DNA from: Archegozetes longisetosus | Lineage: Eukaryota > Arthropoda > Arachnida > Sarcoptiformes > Trhypochthoniidae | Direction: 5' to 3' | Length of the DNA: 64,000 nucleotides | Assembly: GCA_018873245.2 (NCBI GenBank) | Contig: JAEMBT020000017.1 | Coordinates: 106,001 to 170,000 of the forward strand | Shown: positions 30,220-42,069 of the stretch, one piece after another | How the letters are laid out: every line of letters starts with the position of its first letter | How positions within the stretch are numbered: the stretch's first letter is position 1 | Notes under the pieces: generated by a model | Database searches by the model: none | The model's input: only the letters and a program-made list of their open reading frames with translations | Told to the model about the DNA's origin: nothing | Position numbers and translations under genes: made by a program

Positions 30220-30847
30220 AAGTTAAAGTATCTAACTTATCTTCAGAAACTTCAAGTTCAAAAACTTAGTATATTTCTTTTAGTTTCAAAAACATTGTTA
30301 TAGCTTCAGAGATAGAAATAAAAACAATCAGACTAACAGAGAGACAGAAAGACAGAGAAATCTCCATTTAAAGAACTTAAGCTTTATACGAACTTAATAA
30401 CGGGCTTTTGCCCGTATTTTTACTAGTACAGTAAATAATATTTTTAACTGGTGAAGCTATTGCCTAGTAACAAACAAAAATCGTTACATGTTTGAAAAAT
30501 CTTTTACTAATTTAAAATTTCCCTTTGATGGAATATTTGAATAACTTTTAGTAAACTATTCTATAATAGTGATCAATAAACAATTATAAGAATTTACCCC
30601 ATGTTTACTTGAATTGCTTAAATTGACATTTAAATTTCACATATTTAGGTTTGTTATGTAGAAAAATACACATTAAAAATTCGATTTGCGCCGTATACTT
30701 GTTGTTGGACTCGGCGCTAAACTTCGGAGTTAAGCCGAAAATTATATTCATTATCTGTAAAATAAATTCAAATGAGTGTAAATTAAAAATAATGGAGAAT
30801 AAAAAATCCTTCTTAGGTTGGGCTAGGCTAGGCCAAGCTAGATTACA
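30220..30847. other. Non-coding sequence
   Basis: No gene or structured repeat was supported here. Confidence 0.45.
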
Positions 30848-31075
30848 TGACACTACCGCGCGACGACACTACCTCGCAAACTACACTGCCGTGCAAATGA
30901 GACTATCGCGCAAACGACACTACCGCGTAAATGACAACACCAGATAAACGTCACTACCACGCGGTAGTTTCGTTTGGGCGGTAGTCTTATTTGCACGGTA
31001 GTCTTATTTGCACGGTAGTCTCATTTGCGCGGTAGTGTCGTGCGCGGTAGTGTCGTACGCGGTGTTTGTTTACGC
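30848..31075. repeat. Inverted minisatellite
   Basis: Left half: several copies of a ~17-bp unit close to GACACTACCGCGCAAAT. Right half: the same unit in reverse complement (TTTGCGCGGTAGTGTCG). The switch is near 30955-30970. GC-rich against an AT-rich background. Confidence 0.85.
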
Positions 31076-31439
31076 TGTAATGTATGCGCTGTAATATCGT
31101 GCTAGCGCCAAGCTATGTTAGGTAAGTTTATGCAGATTATTTAGGCTTGGCCATGTTAAATAAGTCAGTTACATTGAGTCGGTTGGTTAGATTAATCTTT
31201 AATCTTTAATTATTTATACTTATCCTCTATATTCTTCAGATATTTCTAGATGCTTTAAATATTCAGGAATCTAGTATATATTCATTTTTATTGAATGAAT
31301 CCAGATTTTTGCTAATATATTGAGTATAAATTCTAAATTCTATAATGTAAGATATTGAGATAATCAAATTTATCGTATACGAAATGACGATACCTAACTT
31401 GGCAACTGAGCAGTTTCATGTTAGTTATTAAGTCAGTTT

Positions 31440-32698
31440 TTAATCAGAATGATAATTAATTATATTGATAATTTCAATGAAAAGATTTTCTGCTTCTTGT
31501 GGAGTTTTAGGCTTTTCAACACCAGGCATAATTGTATCTACCAATTCTTCAAATTCAGTGTTTGATTCAGTTATAATTTCCTCACAATAAGCTTCTTTGC
31601 AATCATTGATGTTATTGATATCAATAGGTAATCCACATTCTACTCCACCAAACCTTTCAGGTTGTGAATAAAGAATATCTGGTTTACCGAAAACTCCATA
31701 AAATTTTTGCTTTCTAATGGGATGATTGTTCCATTCATGACAAACTTTATCCAAATCTTCTTGAATTAGGTCCATGAAGCAAAATCTCACACAATCAATA
31801 TGAATTGGGTTTGAATTATCAAATATTTGATCATCTATCATATCTTTGAACAAATTCATCCAGAATTGTGCTGAATGTCTTCTCAGATGTCCCCAAAATC
31901 GTTCTATTCTGTGATTGGATGTGCTTCTGCCGTACATGAAACTTTTTCAGCCGATAAGCTGTCGGTATGATTTTCGCGCAGATAAGGCTGCATTCCGCTT
32001 ATTATAGAATCTTCAGTACCACGATCGGCTCTCAATAACTTAGGTATAATATTATTTTCAATTAATGCATCAAGATAGAAACTTGCGATGACTTTAGGAT
32101 TATTATTCGAGAAACAGGCCTAATTTCGAAAAATTTAATGGAATATAACTTTTCTTTTAAAATCTCTTATAATTGAAAAATCAGTTTTGAAAAAATTATT
32201 AAAGCCCTAAAAATATTAAAATATTGAATATTTTATTTATTTGTGGAATTGAAGAAACTTAAAACTTATAGACGTTTCAGTTTGAAATATTTTCGTGATT
32301 GTTACTATCATTGATCATCTATAAACATTGAAAAAAAGTTTTATACATACTTTGAGCCAAATGACTTTTCTCCTGAAACCATCTATGCATCCATGAATCG
32401 GAATGCCATATGGCTTCAGTTTATCATAGCCATCTAAATGCCATAAATGATTGGGACCTGGAACACTATATTTGCGCTTTTTGAATTTTTTATGCTTTCT
32501 TTGAAGTACTCCCTCAGGATCTATTAATTTGATCAGAATTTCAACCGTTTCTCTTCTAACATTCAACTTATACGTGAGCTTTAATCTTCTCCATAATGAT
32601 TTATAACCCAGCAATTGATCACTACTTTTCAGTTCATCTTGAATTTTCTTGATGACCATCACTAATGGGAACTCTATTTTGTATTTTTTTAAGATCAT
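31440..32698 (-). pseudogene. DDE integrase-like transposase gene with one intron
   Basis: Two coding parts on the minus strand joined by a canonical intron (32119-32350, GTATGT...ATTAG). Exon 1 ends with the integrase core entry GPNHLWHLDGYDKL (first Asp) and GCIDGFRRKVIWL. Exon 2 starts FSNNNPKV and carries RADRGTED (second Asp) and, after a single-base frame shift near 31940, NHRIERFWG (Glu) and a conserved tail (FCFMDLIQEDL). This is the rve-type integrase-like family found as single-gene elements in many animals, perhaps IS3EU- or Ginger-related. No terminal repeats were found, so it could be a relic or a domesticated copy. Confidence 0.75.
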
Positions 32699-33175
32699 AG
32701 CTTTTAGTTTTTTCTCTAAACATGATTTACTGATCGAAAAACCATGTTTTATAGCTAGAGCGTGAAGAATTTCTATATGAGTATAATTTAACTAATGGTA
32801 ATGTTCAATAGCTGATTCCATTTTAAGATATTATATCTGTAAAATTTTTCTTTATTTTAGCCATAGATAATTAATGAAAATGAACAATCTTTATGATAAA
32901 AATTATAAAATATCACTTAATCAATTTATAATGCAAAAAAGGCAGTCATAAATATGGTGTTAAAAGATGATTAAAATCGGTAATATCTATAACACAATAC
33001 GAACAGTGAACTTACTCTAAGTATTAAATTTATATATTGTCAAAAAAAAACAAAAATAAAACAAAAATAGAAATAAATATACAATCAAACACACACACAT
33101 ACACGCACGTACGCACACAAATTAAATTATAACCTTTAGTTTAACAAATAGACATAAACAAATAAAAACTAGATA
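32699..33175. other. AT-rich sequence with (CA)n tract
   Basis: No gene seen; a CA/CG-rich dinucleotide tract lies at about 33087-33119. Confidence 0.5.
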
Positions 33176-33545
33176 CTTTGACCATTAGATGGTCAAAGTA
33201 ACAGAACTATAATGCATGAACAAATAGAAATTTTGACTATTGAATGGTCAAAGTAACAGAAATAATAGACATAAACAAATAGGAACTTTAAATGCTTTGA
33301 CCATTGGATGGTCAAAGTAACAAAACTGTTTGCGAATACTTTGGACTGTTTGTGAACAAATTATGGAAGGTTTTCGATGGGAAAATGCTAGACACCAGGG
33401 TATATAAAGTCGACTGAAATAACCTAAGAGGGCATTCCTTCTTTTGCAGTGGCAAAGTAAAGTTGTGCTCCTGATCGCTAAAACTTTAACAGAAAGTGTT
33501 GTTAAATATATGTATGTGTTTGTGAATCTTAAATAAAATTTTTAT
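33176..33545 (+). promoter_or_regulatory. LTR- or promoter-like block with triple hairpin repeat
   Basis: Three spaced copies of a palindromic motif, TTTGACCATTRRATGGTCAAAG-type (33176, 33232, 33296; the second copy is less regular), lie upstream of a TATA box (TATATAAAG at 33401) and an AATAAA at about 33532. Repeats, TATA and poly(A) signal within 370 bp resemble U3-R of an LTR. LTR ends were not identified. Confidence 0.45.
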
Positions 33546-34328
33546 GACAAAAACTCTATTGTGTATTTGATTTAATTACATTCTTTTCAAAAAAACGTCC
33601 TAACACAGTCTGCGTGGTACCTGGAACATCGAATCAAGACAAGCAGTAAGTGGCGTTATTTTTTTTAAACTTTAACACGCATATGTACTGTAAATTGATA
33701 TCCTCAGACTGGAATTTAATCGAGTCTTAGACTCAACACTTAATTTCCAGTGTCTGAGGATTAAAAACGATCCCAAAAGTAGTCACACGTAAAGAATAAA
33801 CGTGACAATATGTAAAATTTGAGATTCACAAAAATGCACAAATAAGTATTATCTTGCTTAACTTGATTAATATTTCTAACTGGTTAATAATGATACATTA
33901 AGAAAACTATTTTTTTCATATAGTCAAGTATTACAAGAAAAGAATTATATGTCAGTACGTTTTCAACAATGACTATTTGTTTATAACTCTCTCCAAATGG
34001 GAGATTATTGAGAAGATTTATTTGAGTTTGGACTTAGAAATCAAATAATCTTCAAAATTTCAAGTAAATCGGTTAATAGTTTAGTTCAAAACAAAATAAT
34101 GAGATTAAAAATTGTTATTGTTTTGAGTAAATGTTATCACACGTATCTGTAAAGTTTAATTGCATCTCAATTTTGTTTACTTTGAGGCTTTAATCCAAAA
34201 CAGATGCACATGTTATACTGAACGTCAAATCACTTCTTCAATCGACAATTAGTAAGAGACTTACTCTTTTAATTAGTTTAGTTTTATACAAAAATGTAAC
34301 TTTATAATCAGTTTCTTTATTCAAAGTT
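33546..34328. other. Non-coding, with a hairpin and a conserved tail
   Basis: A perfect-arm hairpin (TCCTCAGACTGGAA ... TTCCAGTGTCTGAGGA) at about 33703-33762 is followed by AATAAACGTGACAATAT near 33800. This tail is also found near 46865, 54230 and 63110. Nothing else was supported. Confidence 0.45.
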
Positions 34329-37198
34329 ATGAACACCATAACTGTTGATGATCAGTCGAACAGTCGACGATTCCAGTTCATTATTCGTTCAGATAATAGT
34401 GTTTCATTTAATGATGTAAAGCGAGTTTTTGGTGATATATGTGGAATTAGTCTAAATAACATATGTCTTGCTATCGATAATGACAAAATCATTCCTTATG
34501 AACAGTGGTCACGTGAAGTTTATCAAGTAATTAAACCTCAGATTATAACTGCAAAAACTGGGCAATCAGGAGGTATGTTTAATAATAAATTTAAGATTTG
34601 AACCAAGATTAATTTAATTAAGCTTAGTCTTCAAACTTTCATACCAAAAATGTTCGACGTAAAGCTTATTGATTTCTTGTTTTGAGTAACAAATTATATA
34701 AAAGTTTCAATATACACGTATTTTAAGAATCAAGTGATTTTTACAATAATCAATTGTCTTCTCTTAACTGACTTTTTGAATATTAGACGAAATGAGAGGA
34801 ATCAAACAGCTTTGTTTATGTTTTCAATCTCATAATATGTTTAATTGAAAAAATTAGCTTAATTATTACAGAAAAGATTATTTTAGCTAATTGAGATCAA
34901 TAATAAATCAGATTAGTTAAGCATTTCGTATGACAGAATGTGTCAACTATAATCATAAGTTATATTCGTTCAGCATTTACTAGAATATAGTATAATTTAG
35001 TCCCAGTAAGTCTATGATTAATGAGCCATTGAGTTTTGGAAATTAGTTAAATAAAGACATTTTATTTATGAACTTCGTAAAAATGACATTTAATTGCACA
35101 ATAATCACATTTTGCTGTTTAAATAAATGCAAAAAATTTTTGCCTTTTTTCTCAGTTAAGTAGTCTAAATAGTAAACATAAGTATTAAGTGCAGTACACA
35201 TACCCTTTATACATAATATGTTAGGCTAATCATAGAATCACTCGCTATGTATAGAAATCATATAGTAACGAGTAACATTCGTTAAACAAATGTAAAGTAC
35301 TTAAACACTGCATTGACTTGCAATGAATCATTCAACTATAGATTAGAATTAATATTATTCAAGGAATATGAATAAAAAAACCATATAGTTCACCTAAACC
35401 TAAACTCATCATTTTGTTTCAGAAAAAAGGAAAGAAATTATCGATGCAGTGAATAAATACAAGGAACTTAAAGCTATTAAAAAACAAAAACTAATTTGAG
35501 AGCTGATGAAAGAACACAAAGATTAAAAGTATGTTTCCTTACTATAGATTTTAGATTAGATCAATAATTTATTATTGTTCAAACTTTCAAATTCAAATCG
35601 TTAAGATGTTTTGGATTCAATTTTTATGCACATCAAGGTTACCAGATACATAATACAGCCACCTCTCGTTATAACGAACAGCCTAGTACAATGAAAACCG
35701 AGTGATTATAACGAGAGTACACTATATCGGGTATACTGTGCATTGTCTGAGAAATAATTTTTGAAAAAGTATTCATTATAGAGAAAGTCGACTGTATATG
35801 ATGTTTTCTAAATTAGGTGATCAATAAACCTATAAAATTGTCAGTAATTTGGAAGAATTTACTCAAAGATAAATTTGAAACAAAGTTTGTGATGGTTAAG
35901 GGTGATCCTGGTGGCAGACGTTATATTTCATTTAATGATTCGAGTGAGGTAACAGTAGATTCCATCAAAGAGAAAGCAATAGAAATTTTCTTCCCAAATG
36001 GAATTTCAGCCAAAGGCAACAGAAATGATTTCGAATTCAGTTTACAAGATCAGAATGAATCAATTTTGACTAGTTTCAAAGATAAAAACGGTAGAATGTG
36101 CACCTTTAATGAATACGTTGAAACTTCAGGTAGATTCGCTTCAAAACTCAAATTTAGTTTGCTATGAGTTGAGAAAGAAATGAAATCTTATTCAAAAGAA
36201 AGTGATTCAATCTCCGATTCTGGCTCTTATATTTCAGTGACCTCGTTAACAATTAGTAATGAAAATTCGAGAGCATATGAAAAGTGAGTTTTCAAAGCTT
36301 GATACGAAATATCTTTTAAAAATATTTTTTGTAGCTTTGTATCTGTTCTGCCATCGATTGAACTTGACAAATTTGTAATAAGTCAATCAGAATTTGGTAC
36401 AAATTTTAGAATAACCGAAATATATTATGATGATATTTTTAAAGGGAAGTGGAATAAAACTGATGTTTCTATAAGAAAAACGTACGATATGAGTTGATCG
36501 AATGCAAAGTCATGCTTGGATAAAGAATTGCTTGAAATGAGCAGAATAAGACATCCGAATATTGTGTTATTACTGGCGTTTAATATAAATAATAATTCTG
36601 TGACATTCCTTTACGAATATTTAGACTCTTATAATATTGAAAATATTTGGTTCAGCGATACAGAAATTGTGAGAGTAAGATCAGACGTAATTGTGCAAAA
36701 TAAAATAGCTGCTGATCTTATGAAAGCTATTACTTATCTTCATAATTTAAAACCAGCTATTATTCATGGAGATATAAAACCAACAAATATTCTGATATCG
36801 AGATCAAATCTCTTGGTGAAATTATGCGATTTTGGCTCGAGAAGAGAATTTCATCCTTCACGCAAAGAGATTTAACATCAGATGACATGCAGTTCAGATC
36901 CCCGGAAAAATTATCAAGTGTTAACCTGAAAACAGATTATTGTGATATTTGGTCGTATGCCTGCTCGATACTCCTCTTATATACAGGAGTTTATCCGTGG
37001 TTTACAGGTTTTGGTAGAGATGATAATGAGAAAAAGAAAATCATCGCTGATAAGCTTAAAACAATGTCAGTGCCTGCGAGTGTGTTTCAATTACCAGAAA
37101 GCCACGCAGAAATCGTAATAAGATGCTTCGAATATGATGCTCTCACTCGCATTAAAGCTTTAGAATTGATGATCTTATTGGATACGCTTGAAAATTGA
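34329..37198 (+). pseudogene. Degraded multi-exon TKL-like protein kinase
   Basis: Four exons can be followed: 34329-34572, 35423-35528, 35817-36283 and 36335-37198, with introns of 850, 288 and 51 bases and GT-AG borders in consistent phase. The N-terminal exons encode small domains I do not recognise. The last exon is a kinase domain: IRHPNIVLLLAF, the catalytic loop HGDIKPTNIL, then DFG near 36830, and a C-lobe with DIWSYACSILLL. The catalytic-loop form resembles tyrosine-kinase-like kinases. Frame shifts in exon 2 and near 36870, and TGA stops at about 36165 and 36494, make the present copy non-functional unless these are sequence errors. Confidence 0.75.
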
Positions 37199-37210
37199 AA
37201 AGATTAATAA

Positions 37211-37497
37211 TCTGGGGTACGTTTCTCAAAACAGTCATAAGACTAAGACTAGTCTTAATGCAAAATACAGTAAAAACTCTTTATAGGCAAGTTCTATATA
37301 AGCAAAATTTTGGTATTAGCAATGATTTTAAAATCAAATATAATTTTTAAAAGCCAAATAGTTTTCCATGTAAGCAAATTTTCGTTTTAAGCAATTTATT
37401 TTTAAAAAATTTTAATTTGATTATAACGAGTTTTTGCTGCATTTAGTATTAAGACTAGTCTTAGCCTTATGACTGTTTTCAGAAACGCACCCCTGAA
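37211..37497. mobile_element. MITE with ~48-bp inverted ends
   Basis: Left end CTGGGGTACGTTTCTCAAAA and right end (complement CAGGGGTGCGTTTCTGAAAA) pair over about 48 bp, including AAGACTAGTCTTAAT. CAGGGGTG-type ends suggest hAT affinity, but no 8-bp duplication was clear. Confidence 0.7.
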
Positions 37498-37499
37498 TA

Positions 37500-38960
37500 T
37501 CTAATTTTAAGTATTTCCAAAAGTTTTGTTATTTAAGCATAAATTTTCTATTATACTAAAAGATTTAAGTTCATAGACTGTGAAACATATTCATATTTTG
37601 CTTTTAATATTTTATTGTAAACGAAAAGAATAATTTCTTCGCATGGTGCAAGTATTCACAAAAATATTGAGTATAATTTTGTTAAAGAGCATATTACTTT
37701 TACTATTTTTATTCGTAGTTTTATTGGAAAAAATTCAATAAATGTTTGTTTATAACTGAGCTCATTAACAAACATTACCTGAAATAATAGATCCAGAAAA
37801 AGTAAAATAATTAAGTATATAAATATATATTCGAATTTAGTAATACTTAGAATATTTTATGAAAAATTTTTATTGCTTAAAAGGATTTATTTATGAGTTT
37901 CAATAATATTTCAAGAAATTACAATTACACTTACGACTGAAATTAAAATTAAGCATTTGACTCCATCAAAAATAACGACAAGTGAAGAATATGCCTTTAT
38001 TAAAGGAAAATTGCATACCATATAAATAAATTGGTTAATAAGTCATTTCTAATGTATAAAAGGCAAAAATTTTGCCAAAAGTAAAAGCATGTCTTTCATT
38101 TGCATTATTATTGAAAGATTCAAATAGTTAGTTTTGGTTTCAGCTGTTAATGTAGTCATAAGCTTTCAACATTCTTTTAAGTAATTTCAAAAACTTTTGA
38201 TTACTGTAAATAATTCCGATATAATTTATTTATCAGTACCCTTAATGTTTCGGAATATAACATTTCAATAGAATAAATAGGGTCCCAAATAATGATTTAA
38301 TAGGAACCTACAGCAAAACCCATGGGATAGAGCAAAAATTGATTTTATATTTGGATTCGGTTTAGAGTCAAATTAGCGCGGTAAAAATAACGCCGTAATA
38401 ATAACAACTTTTATAGTGTTTTTTAAAAGCGTTTTTAATTAGATATATTACTTATAATATTAGTATTAATTTATATTACGCAAGAAATTTCACATACTTG
38501 AACCTACAAATCTAAATTGTATTTACAATACTCATTTTTATATATTTATGATAAAAATTAACGTGTGTGATATTTTTATAATTTTCAATGAATTAGGAGT
38601 TCATACTAATATATAAATTATACTTTAATAATACTTCCTTGTGGTATTTTTGTTAGCATTATTTCGTATTGCGTTATTTTTGCTGAGTTATTTTGACGCG
38701 ATACGTATGAATTCTACTTTTAAAAATACATTCAAATCTATTATTTCAAAAGATTTGAAAAAAACAATACATGTTTTTGGACAAAAAACCAAAAGAAATC
38801 AAGATCTTAATAATCAGTTATAATTGATTAGACTTTAAAACATTGTATCAAACTATGGCCAATCTTGTTAATGATAACGATAATAAATAAAAATAGTAAA
38901 TCTTTAAGTTGAATTTTGAAAGTGAGAAGTGAGAAGTGAGTAAGTTTTTGGACCTCCATA
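37500..38960. other. AT-rich non-coding sequence
   Basis: No supported gene. A 60-codon frame at 38641-38823 looks like chance AT-rich coding, though its position before the Polinton block leaves room for a relic. Confidence 0.45.
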
Positions 38961-38973
38961 GAATATAGATAAA

Positions 38974-39390
38974 AATCCTGCGGTTTATGATCATTGTGAT
39001 GTTAGAGACATTCATGTTAATTTAAATGCTGACAGATATCCAAATATAGATATCATAAATAACTTTAAAAGTGAAGATTACTCATTTACATATTACACAG
39101 CTAAACAATTCAGAGAGAAATACTATGGATTAAATGATAACTATAACGATTTTATGATAAGTCTGAATGATTTCAAAGATTTATATCCTTAGTTCGTCAT
39201 TGATGTTAGCAAACAAAGTGAAAAATTAAAGAATTCTATATCAGATATTACAATAAAAGTTAGATTTAATTCAAATGTTCCTGCTAATACCAAATGTTAT
39301 TGTCTTATATTAAGTGATAGATTAATGAAACTAATGAGTGACGGATCTAGAATGATGATTGATTATCAATTATTAATAAATGAATGTTAA
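38974..39390 (+). pseudogene. Polinton-type capsid protein, C-terminal part
   Basis: 139 codons in frame with one TAG (about 39192). The C-terminal part, with FVIDVSKQSEKLKNS, NVPANTKCYCLILSDR and SDGSRMMIDY, resembles as I recall it the end of the double-jelly-roll-like capsid proteins of Polinton/Maverick and adintovirus elements. The N-terminal bulk of such a protein is absent upstream, so this is a truncated relic. It overlaps the next ORF by about 11 bases, the compact spacing usual in these elements. Confidence 0.55.
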
Positions 39391-39610
39391 ATACATAGAA
39401 CACAAAATATGTCTTTCAGAGAATCAAAAGAAAAATTTAGGTAAAGCAATAAATAATAAAAGGTCTCTAACTATAAGATTAAGTAAAAATATTTTAAATG
39501 GAGATATTCCTATTTTGTTAACCAATACACAAAAAATTAATATTGATAAAGCTATTAAAAATAAAACTGGAATTGAATTAAACTTAAGTAATAACAATTA
39601 CAAATGTTGA
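39380..39610 (+). CDS. Small Polinton-type virion ORF
   Basis: 76 residues, ATG overlapping the end of the capsid-like frame. Two internal repeats of the form LSxxQKxxLxKAIxNK / LTNTQKINIDKAIKNK suggest a duplicated helical motif, which I recall as typical of a minor protein of Polinton/adintovirus gene blocks. The function is not known to me. Its end overlaps the start of the next ORF by a few bases. Confidence 0.55.
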   Translation: MNVKYIEHKICLSENQKKNLGKAINNKRSLTIRLSKNILNGDIPILLTNTQKINIDKAIKNKTGIELNLSNNNYKC

Positions 39611-39843
39611 AAAAACATGGAGGTTTTTTACCTTTACTTCTTTTAATTTTAGGTGGATTATATGCAGTTGGTATTCTTGCTGCAGGAGGTTCAAAAATAG
39701 CTAAAGCAGTTAATCAAGCAAAAGCTAATGAGAGACAGTTAGCAGAAACAAAGAGACATAATGAAATGATAGAGAGTAAATTGTTTAGTGGTAAAGGGCT
39801 TTATAAGAAATGTGATAAATGTTGTGGCAAAGGACTTTTTTAG
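39604..39843 (+). CDS. Adenovirus pX/pVI-like small membrane-active protein
   Basis: 79 residues: Lys-Gly start, a hydrophobic helix (FLPLLLLILGGLYAVGIL), a helical basic middle (AKANERQLAETKRHNEM) and a Gly/Lys-rich tail with repeated GKGL motifs (SGKGLYKK, CGKGLF). This layout is shared by the small virion protein that precedes the protease in Polinton-like elements. The role in the particle is inferred from that family. Confidence 0.6.
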   Translation: MLKKHGGFLPLLLLILGGLYAVGILAAGGSKIAKAVNQAKANERQLAETKRHNEMIESKLFSGKGLYKKCDKCCGKGLF

Positions 39844-40264
39844 GGAGAAATCTTTACAAGAACTGAATCGAATAAAAGACCCTCTATCAAACTTTGACAT
39901 AGAAAATATGGCAAAAGAGTTGAAAATAAAAAACTTTAGAGTCTTTATGAGAGATACATTACCTTATAAAATTAAAGAAAAAGAATGTGGTATTGTTAAC
40001 TTAGATTCAGTCAAAAATAATGGAACACAGTGGGTTTGTTATTATAAGAATAAAAATAACAAATACTATTTTGATTCTTTTGGGTTAGACCCTACTAATG
40101 AAATTCAAAACTATTTAGGATATAATATTTTAACGAGTACTTTTCATATTCAAAAACTTGGGACAAATTATTGTGGACATTTATGTTTGAGAGTATTACA
40201 TGAACTTAGCAATGGTCATTCTTTTCAAGATGTAATTCTAAATATAATAAATAATGGCAAATGA
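39788..40264 (+). pseudogene. Adenain-like (C5) protease with missing histidine
   Basis: The frame runs 39788-40264; the true start is uncertain and may be ATG 39909. SNFDIENMAKELKIKNF opens the domain, ECGIVNLDS follows, then GTQWVCYY where the catalytic His is expected (here Gln), the acidic member in YYFDSFG, and the cysteine in NYCGHLCL. Clan CE maturation proteases of adenoviruses and Polintons have the His-Asp/Glu-Cys order, so the domain is clear but the copy is probably inactive (a CAC/CAT to CAG change would suffice). Confidence 0.75.
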
Positions 40265-40429
40265 AGAAATAAGATTAGATCATTACATTGATACGATTCG
40301 AACTAGTAGTATTATAGCAAGCGATACTTCTGTTAAACTTGAAGGTGATTTAGAATTAACAGGTAATTTAAAAGTTAAAAGTTTAGTGGAAGAGAACTCA
40401 AACTGTTCGCAGCCCATTTTTATCTTTTA
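40253..40429 (+). pseudogene. N-terminal stub of a further Polinton-block gene
   Basis: ATG 40253 overlaps the end of the protease frame and opens 58 codons (ANEEIRLDHYIDTIRTSS...). It stops at about 40429 where similarity to a compact gene block ends. It probably marks the truncation point of the element. Confidence 0.45.
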
Positions 40430-40484
40430 ACTATCTCACTTTTTGTACCACGTGATTACTACAGATGTGCCATACATAAAATGC

Positions 40485-40665
40485 GTCCAACTAGTTCATC
40501 CATAATTTACGTTGAAAATATTTATATTTAAATTAAATCATAGATAAATCACGTAAAAAATTGAGCTACTATAAATCGCATCGAAAAGGGTCATCCATAA
40601 ATTACATTGAACAGGTCGTCCATAAATCACGACGAAACAGGTCATTCATAAATTACGTTTAAGGC
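40485..40665 (+). repeat. Short tandem repeats of a TCCATAAATTACG motif
   Basis: Near 40492, 40608, 40635 and 40662 the phrase (GGTC)RTCCATAAATYACG recurs, three of them about 26 bp apart. The same motif occurs in both arms of the fold-back element at 29232-29950. Confidence 0.65.
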
Positions 40666-40989
40666 TTTTAATATCTGGCCTGAACTTATAAAAATCTGAC
40701 TGCTATAAACCTTAAGATATTGCAGACTTTTTTCTTTACATCTCTCACATAGCCTAAACTTATACTTTCCCACAGTCAGACATAAATTATGAAGCGGGGT
40801 CTGTCACAGGGAAATACAATGGGAACCCTTAGCACTATAGTAAACCCAATAGTTAGAGTACATGGCGTTTTAAATTCTTCAAAAAATTACAGAAAATATC
40901 CGCTTATTATTTTAATTTTCTATAACGTTTTAGACCTAACCTAATTTGAAAATCATCAAAATGTAATTGATGACTGATAGCAAAAATGA

Positions 40990-41200
40990 ATAAAATATGA
41001 TGAAAGTGGTAGGATTCGATGTCAAGACTACTCCCTTGAGCCTTGCTGGGGCTTAAGGCATTGGTGTAGATGACGCCTTAAACTCGACCGAGACTGACAC
41101 GATCTTCCATTCGGAAGCGAGCGTCTCACGTCAGCTCAGAAGTAGTGTAGTGACGCACACTGCCAGGGAAGAAGCAACATCATCGAGACCAATGTTCTAA
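40990..41200. other. GC-rich island, possible SINE fragment
   Basis: A distinctly GC-rich stretch without ORF in AT-rich DNA. A weak box B-like TCGAATCC is present on the minus strand. The origin is unproven. From 41200 to 42069 nothing else was seen. Confidence 0.3.
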
Positions 41201-42069
41201 GTGATCATCAATAGCTCAATAACAAACTCTATGGGAAGTGGTCCTAGACTTTTTGCAATATTCTCTATTAATCTATGGAGTTAATTAACATTTTTGTTAT
41301 GATAAAGTTCTTGATCCACATTAACACTTTCCTAAAAACATCTTCCTCTATGTCTCTATTCACTATAAAAATTTCGTTGACATCAAAGTGGGGGCTGGGG
41401 GTTAAATTAACCTTTGAAAATAGATATTTTCCCATAGAGCCTATTGAAAAAAATGACACTTAAATTTAATTATCTTCTAAACCGTTTTGAATTCAGGGAT
41501 AATTTTTAAATAAAATATGTATCCCTTATATATGCATCTTTTAAGGGGGTCAAAACTCTACGCCAGAAATATCGCCTTATAGTCCCCCCCTCCTTTCTGA
41601 AGAAAAGAGCAATAATTTAATGATAAGATTCAAGGGAAATACTGAATTAGTAAGATTAATAACTTCAATGAATATAAAAATTACATTAGCTAACTGAAAT
41701 TATGTTATAAATATAAAACTAATGCAATGAGTTATTTATATATTTTATTACTGATTATCTGTTTTAATCAAAATGAGTCACCAAACTTAAGAGAATATTG
41801 TCACAATTATTTTTGTGACTCGGGATCTCATTGAAAATGAAAAACTCGATCTAAGTTTCTGTGTAGAGTTTTTCATTTAGTGTGATTTTACTAGCGTGAA
41901 AATTTGAAATCAAGGGCCTCTATGTAAGATTCCAAATCCTTTTACCTAATTCCCTATCTAAGAGTCTGGCTGGACTCAATAGAGAACATCATGTGTACTT
42001 ATTATGCATTAAAGAAAGTTCACAACTTTGTATATTACTTACCTAAGGTGGAAATAAAGTTGATCGAAA

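Noticed and set aside
33087-33120. CRISPR-like spacing of repeats
   Set aside because: It is a CA dinucleotide tract in a eukaryotic context; no repeat-spacer structure.
41268-41463. Overlapping 62-63 codon ORFs on both strands
   Set aside because: Mutually antisense, no motif, no splice or promoter context.
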